Assembly: GCA_012839395.1 (NCBI GenBank)
Contig: DUNJ01000079.1
Span: forward strand, 1 to 31,237
DNA from: Tepidimicrobium sp.
Lineage (GTDB): Bacteria; Bacillota; Clostridia; Tissierellales; Tepidimicrobiaceae
Length of the DNA stretch: 31,237 bases
Reading direction: 5' to 3'
Below the pieces are notes generated by a model. The model worked only from the letters and a program-made list of their open reading frames with translations. It had not been told where the DNA came from and did no database searches. Of the stretch, positions 25,132 to 31,237 are shown one piece after another. The position numbers and the translations under genes are program-made. Numbering within the stretch: position 1 is the first letter of the stretch; the number at the start of each line of letters is the position of its first letter.

Positions 25132-26421
25132 TTGAGGAGGATAGTTTCCCTTATTATAATTATATTTATTCTAATATGGTCCTATAATCTATTTGTGGAT
25201 GATATTATAGATTTAAATAAACCAGAGGAGAAGCCCTATAAAGGGGTAATAAATATGCTGGATCTATCCACTGGAGGGGGACGTGGGCATAATTATAGAA
25301 TATGGTTACAGGATAGGATCGCTAGCTTTGAAAGGAATAATCCGGGGATATATATAGAATTGACTTTTAAAGATGATAGGGTAGAGATCGAAGAGGGTAT
25401 GGAGGATATTCCCGATATAGTCTCGGTGGATTTAGATTTTCCCGATTTCAATATATTGGAATCCCTAGATGATTATTTTGAAAAGGATGAATGGGAAGGG
25501 TTTAAGCATCAGGTTTTAAAACCTTTAACCTATGATAAGGAGTTAAAGGCCATTCCCGTGGCTATGAGCACCTATGCTCTATATATCAACTTGGAAAAGT
25601 TCAATGAAAGAGGGGTTATGCCCCCATTAAATGGGGAGTGGACCTATGAAGAGTTTGTAGATTCGCTGGAAAGGCTTACCTATACTTCACAAGAAGATGG
25701 GGTATATGAATATGGATTTATGGCACCTATGGGATTAGGAGATTATAATATATGGGGCATAATGCTTTCTGATGGCGCAGAACTTATAAATCCTAGGCGA
25801 TTAAGGTATAATTTCTATGGGGAAAAGGCTATTAAAGGATTGGAAAGGGTTATAGACCTAAAGAACAGTTATAATGTGGTGCCCGCGGTTTTTGGAGTAG
25901 CAGATGGAGATACGGCTTGGGATATGTTTCATAGGGAGCAAAATATAGCCGCTTATATAGGAGGTTCCTGGGCGGTTAAGGCATTGGATAGATTGTACAG
26001 AGATGGAGATGGATTCAATTTCGATGTAGTTAATTTCCCCATCGGGAATAAGGGATTACCGGTGGTACTAAGCGATGGAATAGTTTCCTATGGGGTAATA
26101 GGAAGTTTAGACCCTAAGAAGACAGGGGCCTGCGTTAAACTGCTAAAATATTTAACCGAAGATTCCAATCAAAGAGCCTTGGAGGAGGTTGGATTATTTA
26201 CTGTAAAGCGAGAAATATCGGATATGTATTCAGATAATATAAAGATGAAAAGGATAGAAAAAAGCCTTGCCTATACCGAGTATATACCCTTTATAGATAA
26301 TTGGAAAGAGATAAAAGCCATTATCCATGATGAGTTAAATAGAGCTGTATTAGGGGAAAAACTTTCCTATGAAGCCATCGAAGATGCTAAGAATAGGATA
26401 GATGAAATAGATGAAAAATAA
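25132..26421 (+). CDS. Membrane-anchored solute-binding-like protein (family 1 type)
   Basis: Resembles extracellular sugar-binding proteins of ABC importers. The preferred start is TTG at 25132, five bases after AGGAGGTG, giving 429 residues that begin MRR followed by one hydrophobic helix (about 4-20) and no lipobox cysteine, so it is probably an uncleaved membrane anchor. The ATG at 25102 lies before that ribosome site. The mature part has the family features: ERNNPGIYIELTF, the hinge region IPVAMSTYALYINLEKF, AYIGGSWAV and a C-terminal helix bundle. No permease or ATPase genes accompany it. It lies 18 bases before murB, so it is co-transcribed with a cell-wall gene. Confidence 0.82.
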   Translation: MRRIVSLIIIIFILIWSYNLFVDDIIDLNKPEEKPYKGVINMLDLSTGGGRGHNYRIWLQDRIASFERNNPGIYIELTFKDDRVEIEEGMEDIPDIVSVDLDFPDFNILESLDDYFEKDEWEGFKHQVLKPLTYDKELKAIPVAMSTYALYINLEKFNERGVMPPLNGEWTYEEFVDSLERLTYTSQEDGVYEYGFMAPMGLGDYNIWGIMLSDGAELINPRRLRYNFYGEKAIKGLERVIDLKNSYNVVPAVFGVADGDTAWDMFHREQNIAAYIGGSWAVKALDRLYRDGDGFNFDVVNFPIGNKGLPVVLSDGIVSYGVIGSLDPKKTGACVKLLKYLTEDSNQRALEEVGLFTVKREISDMYSDNIKMKRIEKSLAYTEYIPFIDNWKEIKAIIHDELNRAVLGEKLSYEAIEDAKNRIDEIDEK

Positions 26422-26439
26422 TAGAGTAGGAGTGGTATT

Positions 26440-27345
26440 TTGAATAAGAAGGAATTATATGGACTATTTAAAGATTTAGGAATAGAGGTACTACTGGATG
26501 AGCCTATGAAGGAGCATACTTCTTTCAGAATAGGGGGGCCAGTAGATATAATGCTTATCCCTAAGACTATGGATGAAGTGGTAAAATCCATTGGACTTTG
26601 CAGGGATAAGGGAATTGAATACTTTATAATGGGAAATGGAAGCAATCTATTGGTTAAGGATACAGGTATTCGAGGGGTCGTAATCAAGATTAGCAATGGC
26701 TTCGATAGCATTGAAAGAAGAGGGGATAGGCTATATTGTGAAAGTGGCGTCCTATTATCCGCTCTTGCTAAATATGCACTGGAGGAATCTTTAACGGGAT
26801 TGGAATTTGCAAGTGGAATTCCCGGAACCATTGGCGGTGCCATAACCATGAACGCTGGAGCCTATGGTGGGGAGATGAAGGATATAGTTTCCAAGGTAAT
26901 AGCCTTGAATAGGGACAATAAGATATTGGATATAGATGGAGAGGATATGAACTTTAGATACAGGGGAAGCCGGGTTATAGATGAGGGCCTAGTGGTACTG
27001 GGGGTGGAGTTAAAACTAAGGAAGGGTGATCCCTCTGTTATAAGGGAGACCATGGAGAATTTAGATTACAGAAGGACTTCCAAGCAGCCTTTGGAATTTG
27101 CCAGTGGAGGGAGTACCTTCAAAAGGCCTACAGGTTATTATGCTGGAAAGCTTATAGATGATGCTGGGTTGAGGGGCCTAAGGCATGGGGATGCTCAGGT
27201 TTCTGAAAAGCACTGTGGATTCATAGTGAACAGAGGGGAGGCCACTTTTGAAGATGTAATGAACCTCATTAAAACTGTGCAAAAGATAGTTAGGGATAAA
27301 TTTGGTGTAAGCTTAGAAACGGAAATAAGAATAGTTGGAGATTAA
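26440..27345 (+). CDS. murB: UDP-N-acetylenolpyruvoylglucosamine reductase MurB
   Basis: FAD/NADPH enzyme that makes UDP-N-acetylmuramic acid, the second committed step of peptidoglycan synthesis. The 301 residues start at a TTG preceded by AGGAGTGG. FAD-binding motifs are HTSFRIGGPVD (26-36), GNGSNLLVKD (65-74) and GIPGTIGGAITMNAGAYGGE (126-145). The catalytic serine is S225 in ASGGSTFKRP, and a conserved Glu lies in the C-terminal ETEIRIVG. The short insert pattern fits the type II MurB of Firmicutes. It leads a compact run murB-PHP-rapZ-yvcK with gaps of 12-13 bases, which links precursor synthesis with its regulators. Confidence 0.96.
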   Translation: MNKKELYGLFKDLGIEVLLDEPMKEHTSFRIGGPVDIMLIPKTMDEVVKSIGLCRDKGIEYFIMGNGSNLLVKDTGIRGVVIKISNGFDSIERRGDRLYCESGVLLSALAKYALEESLTGLEFASGIPGTIGGAITMNAGAYGGEMKDIVSKVIALNRDNKILDIDGEDMNFRYRGSRVIDEGLVVLGVELKLRKGDPSVIRETMENLDYRRTSKQPLEFASGGSTFKRPTGYYAGKLIDDAGLRGLRHGDAQVSEKHCGFIVNRGEATFEDVMNLIKTVQKIVRDKFGVSLETEIRIVGD

Positions 27346-27358
27346 GAGGGGATAAGAG

Positions 27359-28093
27359 ATGAGGCTTATAGGAGATTACCACACCCATACCATATTTAGT
27401 CATGGTAAGGGGAGTATAAGGGATAATGTAGAGGCTGCCAGGAAAAAAGGCTTAAAGCAGATAGCCATATGCGATCATGGTCCCGGGCATAGGTTATATG
27501 GGGTAAAAAGGGATGCCCTATTTCATATGAGGGGTATAGTAGATGGATTAAATAAAGAATATGGAGACATAGAAGTATTGCTAGGGGTGGAGGCCAATGT
27601 AATGAGCTATGATGGTAGTATAGATGTAGATGATGATATACTGGGGATAATAGATATATTGCTACTGGGATTTCATTATGGAATAATACCTAAAGGCTGG
27701 GATAGTAGGTTTAAATTCTATATATTGAATCCATTATCCAAGCTATTGCCCCCCCTTCAAAAAAACATGATCGCGTGGAACACGGGGGCTATAATAAGGG
27801 CTATGGATAGATATCCAATAGATATTATAACCCATCCTGGTTCCAAGGCTAGGCTGGATATAGGGAGGTTGGCAAGGGCCGCATATGACAGGGGTGTTGC
27901 CTTAGAGATAAACTCGAGCCATAGCCAGCTATCCGTTGAAAATATTGAAATAGCTTTAAACGAGAAAGTGGAATTTTATATAAATAGTGATGCCCATCAT
28001 CCATCTAGAGTTGGCGATGTGGCTACGGGGATAGAAAGGGCATTAAAGGCAAAGATACCCATTGATAGAATAGTAAATGTGGAGAAAGAATGA
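27359..28093 (+). CDS. PHP-domain metal-dependent phosphoesterase
   Basis: Protein of the polymerase-and-histidinol-phosphatase family, likely a YcdX/HisK-like phosphoesterase. In 244 residues the metal-site motifs appear in order: DYHTHT with H8 and H10, CDHGPGH, LGVEANV, GFHYG, THPGS, EINSSHSQ and NSDAHHPS. All are intact, so it should be catalytically competent. The substrate is unknown; there is no histidine biosynthesis gene nearby. The ATG follows AGAGGGG, 13 bases after murB, and rapZ follows closely, so it is part of the same transcript. Confidence 0.87.
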   Translation: MRLIGDYHTHTIFSHGKGSIRDNVEAARKKGLKQIAICDHGPGHRLYGVKRDALFHMRGIVDGLNKEYGDIEVLLGVEANVMSYDGSIDVDDDILGIIDILLLGFHYGIIPKGWDSRFKFYILNPLSKLLPPLQKNMIAWNTGAIIRAMDRYPIDIITHPGSKARLDIGRLARAAYDRGVALEINSSHSQLSVENIEIALNEKVEFYINSDAHHPSRVGDVATGIERALKAKIPIDRIVNVEKE

Positions 28094-28106
28094 GGCGGTG
28101 GAATAT

Positions 28107-28964
28107 ATGGAATTTGTAATCATCACAGGAATGTCGGGAGCAGGGAAGAGCCAGGCCATGAAGGCGTTGGAGGATAGGGGATATTATTGTATGGATAACC
28201 TACCCCCTGCACTATTATTTAGATTTGCCGAACTATGCCACCAATCTAAGAAGGAGATAGATAAAGTGGCGGTGGTAGCAGATGTTAGAGGAGGCATATT
28301 CTTCGATGATCTATTTAAAGGGCTTGGAGAGCTGGAGGAAAAGGGTTTAAAATATAGAATATTGTTTTTAGATGCGGAGGATAGGGTACTTATAAAGCGG
28401 TATAAGGAGTTAAGAAGGCCCCATCCGCTAAATCCCATGGGAAGCATTACCGAAGGGATTCGGGAGGAGAGAAAATTTTTAGAGGAGATAAAGGATAAGG
28501 CGGACTATATAATAGATACCTCTCAGCTTACCATAGGAATGTTAAAAGAGGAGATAAACAAGATATTTATAGAAGGGGAAGAGGCGCGTAGGTTGACCAT
28601 ATCGGTATCCTCCTTTGGATTTAAGCATGGAGTCCTATTGGATGCGGACTTGGTATTCGATGTAAGGTTTATACCAAATCCTTACTATATACCGGAGCTG
28701 AGGGAGCTAACTGGGGAGGATGAACAGGTTCGAGACTATGTATTTAAATGGGAACAGACGGAAATCTTTGTGGAGAAATTGATGGATATGTTGAACTTTT
28801 TAATCCCATATTATATAGAGGAAGGTAAAACCCAGTTGATAATAGGGATTGGCTGTACAGGCGGAAGGCATAGATCCGTTGCAATAGCAGATTATATTGA
28901 ACATAAGCTTGAAGAACAGGGACATAGGGCTATTGTAACCCATAGGGATTATAAATTGTTATAG
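28107..28964 (+). CDS. rapZ: RNase adapter / nucleotide-binding protein RapZ (YvcJ)
   Basis: P-loop protein; in E. coli it guides RNase E to GlmZ to control glucosamine-6-phosphate synthesis, and in B. subtilis (YvcJ) it hydrolyses nucleotides. From the ATG at 28107 it has 285 residues with Walker A TGMSGAGKS (7-15), the following DNLPPALL, and the C-terminal GCTGGRHRSVAIADY and HRD motifs of the RapZ domain. An ATG ten codons earlier is in frame but overlaps the PHP gene; the later start, 13 bases after the PHP stop, gives the family-typical MEFVIITGMSGAGKS. Its place between murB and yvcK fits control of cell-wall precursor supply. Confidence 0.95.
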   Translation: MEFVIITGMSGAGKSQAMKALEDRGYYCMDNLPPALLFRFAELCHQSKKEIDKVAVVADVRGGIFFDDLFKGLGELEEKGLKYRILFLDAEDRVLIKRYKELRRPHPLNPMGSITEGIREERKFLEEIKDKADYIIDTSQLTIGMLKEEINKIFIEGEEARRLTISVSSFGFKHGVLLDADLVFDVRFIPNPYYIPELRELTGEDEQVRDYVFKWEQTEIFVEKLMDMLNFLIPYYIEEGKTQLIIGIGCTGGRHRSVAIADYIEHKLEEQGHRAIVTHRDYKLL

Positions 28965-28976
28965 GGGAGAGTAGCT

Positions 28977-29984
28977 ATGAGCACAAGCGATACAGAGAAG
29001 GGAAGAATTCCATATAAGGAGCCTAAAATGGTGGTCATTGGTGGAGGGACAGGCTTATCCATCTTGCTAAGGGGATTGAAGCGATACACATCCAATATAA
29101 CTGCAATTGTAACGGTAGCCGATGACGGTGGGGGTTCTGGGGTGTTAAGGGAAGATTTAGGCATGCTTCCACCAGGTGATATAAAGGCGTGTATACTGGC
29201 CTTAGCCAACGTGGAGCCTACTATGGAGAGGCTGCTCCAGTATAGATTTAATGAGGGAAGGCTAAAGGGACAGAGCTTTGGGAACCTTTTTATAGCAGCT
29301 ATGAATGAGATATATGGAAGCTTTGAGATGGCCATAAAGGAGGTTAGCAATGTATTGGCGGTAACTGGGAAGGTTCTACCTATGACCCTGGAGGATGTGA
29401 CCCTATATGCTGAATTGGAAAATGGGCAGACAATAAGAGGGGAATCCAACATTCCACTGAGGAGTAGAGAATTATCTAGTAAAATCAAAAGGGTCTATAT
29501 GGAACCAAAAGACAGCTATCCTTTAGATGAGGCCGTAGAGGCAATTAAGATGGCGGATGCAATAGTATTGGGGCCAGGTAGCTTATATACCAGCATAGTA
29601 CCCAACCTATTGGTCAATGATATAGTGGATATAATATATGAATCTAAAGCCCCTAAAATATATATAGCCAATGTGATGACTCAGCCAGGGGAAACCGATG
29701 GCTATACCGTATTGGATCATGTGCTAGGGGTATTAGAACATAGCAGGGAGGATCTATTGGATTATGTGGTAGCTAATACCCAATGGATCCCAAGGGAAAC
29801 CTTGATAAAATATAGATTTGATGATGCGGAGCCGGTTGACCTAGGTTGGAAGGATGAAGGCATACTAAATTCCTATGGGATTAAATTGGTTAAGGAGAAG
29901 CTGATAGATATAAAAAAAGATTATATCCGGCATGATGCAATAAAATTAAGTCGGGTTTTGGTAGAAATATCTAGAAAGGCTTAA
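28977..29984 (+). CDS. yvcK: Gluconeogenesis factor YvcK (CofD-like)
   Basis: UDP-sugar-binding regulatory protein needed for peptidoglycan synthesis and cell shape on gluconeogenic carbon sources in B. subtilis. The 335 residues carry the glycine-rich VVIGGGTGLS (19-28), VADDGGGSGVLRED, LPPGDIKACILALAN and GPGSLYTSIVPNLLV, all characteristic of the family. It starts 13 bases after rapZ, with GGGGAGAG before the ATG. Its last four codons lie in a hairpin shared with the next, convergent gene, so it ends the murB transcription unit. In related bacteria whiA usually follows directly in the same direction. Confidence 0.96.
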   Translation: MSTSDTEKGRIPYKEPKMVVIGGGTGLSILLRGLKRYTSNITAIVTVADDGGGSGVLREDLGMLPPGDIKACILALANVEPTMERLLQYRFNEGRLKGQSFGNLFIAAMNEIYGSFEMAIKEVSNVLAVTGKVLPMTLEDVTLYAELENGQTIRGESNIPLRSRELSSKIKRVYMEPKDSYPLDEAVEAIKMADAIVLGPGSLYTSIVPNLLVNDIVDIIYESKAPKIYIANVMTQPGETDGYTVLDHVLGVLEHSREDLLDYVVANTQWIPRETLIKYRFDDAEPVDLGWKDEGILNSYGIKLVKEKLIDIKKDYIRHDAIKLSRVLVEISRKA

Positions 29985-30014
29985 AGCCTTATACCCAAGG
30001 CTTTAAGCCTTTCT
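29973..30014. terminator. Hairpin shared by the 3' ends of yvcK and the convergent gene
   Basis: Perfect 18-bp inverted repeat (29973-29990 and 29997-30014) with a 6-nt loop. Each arm encodes the last residues and stop of one gene, so both proteins end in RKA. T runs are short on both sides, so termination strength is uncertain. Confidence 0.65.
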
Positions 30015-30533
30015 AACCTCGTTTAGCATATTGGATATTAGGCTACCCGCTGATCTTTTAGTCAGATTATCATAATCTATGCTTGCGTTTAACTCGTTTG
30101 CCAACCTCTTTAGAGTTTCCAACTGCCTTTGGGTTGGCGGTTCAGGGATATTGCCAACATAGGGTTCTTCTGATACAATAGCATCCTGGTCATGGGAGAT
30201 CTCCTCATAGGAAGTCATCCCAATATTGGTAAGATCTCTTAACACTCGCGCCTTAGCACGGGTGGATGCCATCCTAATTATATGGGGAATTATATTGGAA
30301 TTTACGGATTGAGGGCTAGCATCTCCTAAATCCGTATAAATTTGATTTTCCGTAGTAGCCGTCGCCTTGCATATAGCGGTCATATTGTTCTCCCTCGAAG
30401 GAATTTGAAGGAGTTCCACTTCGATGGACTTTATTTTTTTTTGGTGGGCTAGATCCAAAAGCCCTTCATAGGTAACGTAGGACTTGCCTTGTAAGTTTAT
30501 TATAAATTTTTCGTTTATATTGTTAGTATTCAT
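30003..30533 (-). CDS. Uncharacterised protein resembling phage single-strand annealing proteins
   Basis: I do not recognise a named family. The 176 residues have an N-terminal domain (about 10-110) with KSYVTYEGLLDLAHQK, TAICKATATTENQIYTDLGDASP and HIIRMASTRAKARVLRDLTNIG; the last segment is reminiscent of the TRA-K-RALR-N-G helix of Rad52-like and phage annealing proteins. The C-terminal 40 residues (PPTQRQLETLKRLANELNAS to LTKRSAGSLISNMLNE) look like the small T-Q-L-LT-A-LI module at the end of several phage recombination proteins. GAGGTGATC precedes the ATG. It is transcribed against the murB-yvcK unit and divergent from whiA. A role in DNA annealing or repair is inference. Confidence 0.7.
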   Translation of the reverse strand: MNTNNINEKFIINLQGKSYVTYEGLLDLAHQKKIKSIEVELLQIPSRENNMTAICKATATTENQIYTDLGDASPQSVNSNIIPHIIRMASTRAKARVLRDLTNIGMTSYEEISHDQDAIVSEEPYVGNIPEPPTQRQLETLKRLANELNASIDYDNLTKRSAGSLISNMLNEVRKA

Positions 30534-30659
30534 AAGATCACCTCATATATATTGTGTATAGTGAGGTTAAAATTAGCCATGGAAGTACTGGCATATAATC
30601 CATATTATGGAATGAGGAAATTGGTAAAAAATATTTTAGCATATTTTCAATATTTATAG

Positions 30660-30665
30660 TATAAT
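30660..30665 (+). promoter_or_regulatory. Possible -10 element of whiA
   Basis: TATAAT 86 bases before the whiA ATG in the 218-bp divergent region. No convincing -35 at the right distance. whiA needs a promoter here because the preceding gene is on the other strand. Confidence 0.3.
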
Positions 30666-30751
30666 AATCCTAATATGGACAGTTCTGTAGTATATAATAT
30701 ATAGTTAATATCTATTTATTGCTAAAAATATTTAGGGTAAGGAGCGATAGA

Positions 30752-31237
30752 ATGTCCTTCTCATCTAGAACCAAAGGCGAGCTATCCAGGTTGCCTATCG
30801 ATAATAGATGTTGTCCAATGGCGGAATTAGCTGCTATAGTGCGCATGAATAGCACCATCCAGATCAACAAGATCGATCAGGTGAGCTTGAAATTTAATAC
30901 GGAAAACGCTGCCATAGCCAGAAGAATATTTATATTGATCAAAACCTTGTATAATTCAAACGTAGAGGTAATAGTAAAAAAAAATAGGCAGCTTAAAAAG
31001 AATAATAAATATATGATTGTGGTAAAGGACAGGGATGTAACCAAAGGTATATTAAAAGATGTAGGCTTTTTAATAGATGATGACAGCTATTGTATTATCG
31101 ATCATGGGCTACCGGAGGACCTGGTAGATAGTAGATGTTGCCGGAGGTCTTATATCAGAGGTGCCTTCCTAGGCGGAGGTTCCATTAGCAATCCGGAGAA
31201 AAGCTATCATATGGAGTTTGTTACAAGTCATGAAGAA
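30752..31237 (+). CDS. whiA: Sporulation/cell-division regulator WhiA, 5' part
   Basis: DNA-binding protein with an N-terminal homing-endonuclease-like (LAGLIDADG) fold and a C-terminal helix-turn-helix, needed for sporulation or normal cell division in Gram-positive bacteria. The 162 codons present begin MSFSSRTKGELSRLP and include the family markers CCPMAELAAIVRMN (20-33), RCCRRSYIRGAFLGGGSISNP (about 132-152) and YHMEF. The frame runs out of the window, so the helix-turn-helix half is not seen. The ATG has TAAGGAGCG upstream. It follows rapZ and yvcK in the conserved Firmicute order, separated only by the inverted gene. Confidence 0.93.
   Translation, partial: MSFSSRTKGELSRLPIDNRCCPMAELAAIVRMNSTIQINKIDQVSLKFNTENAAIARRIFILIKTLYNSNVEVIVKKNRQLKKNNKYMIVVKDRDVTKGILKDVGFLIDDDSYCIIDHGLPEDLVDSRCCRRSYIRGAFLGGGSISNPEKSYHMEFVTSHEE

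Overview
The window is chromosomal DNA of an AT-rich, low-GC Gram-positive anaerobe, most likely a member of the Clostridia (a Tissierellales-like amino-acid fermenter would fit; this is inference). The supporting signs are strong AGGAGG-type ribosome binding sites with frequent TTG/GTG starts, a Rex repressor, a CIRCE-controlled groESL operon, a single-chain pyruvate:ferredoxin oxidoreductase (PFOR), and the Firmicute order rapZ-yvcK-whiA.

Layout. 1-4982: rex; a convergent two-gene ABC exporter; an OGG-type DNA glycosylase; a DUF554 membrane protein. 5109-7252: promoter, perfect CIRCE, groES-groEL and a terminator shared with the convergent alanine dehydrogenase gene (7262-8401, minus). 8452-10115: an IS1380-family insertion sequence with an intact transposase and 13-bp terminal inverted repeats. 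It lies 50 bp upstream of the ald start and directly against the coding sequence of a PucR-type regulator, whose reading frame runs open into the IS end, so the regulator looks 5'-truncated.

11417-17321: a catabolic island of a carbamoylase/allantoate-amidohydrolase-type hydrolase, diaminopropionate ammonia-lyase, an M29-type aminopeptidase homologue, an NCS1 (cytosine/purine/hydantoin) permease broken by a frameshift at a run of five G, and a hydantoin/Asp-Glu racemase. This resembles the ureide/hydantoin gene sets of anaerobes that turn carbamoylated diaminopropionate-type intermediates into pyruvate and ammonia, but no hydantoinase is present. 17658-23024: PepD dipeptidase and PFOR with a strong promoter and a leader of about 205 nt. 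Ald, diaminopropionate ammonia-lyase and PFOR all meet at pyruvate, so the middle of the window reads as a pyruvate node for amino-acid or ureide fermentation.

23165-31237: a Dps-like protein (minus), an MFS transporter, then a tightly packed run of orphan solute-binding-like protein, murB, PHP phosphoesterase, rapZ, yvcK and, after an inverted gene of phage-recombinase-like appearance, the 5' part of whiA, which leaves the window.

I saw no tRNA, rRNA or CRISPR array. The most notable items are the IS-truncated regulator and possible IS-supplied ald promoter, the frameshifted permease inside an otherwise intact ureide-type cluster, and the inverted annealing-protein-like gene inside the rapZ-yvcK-whiA block.
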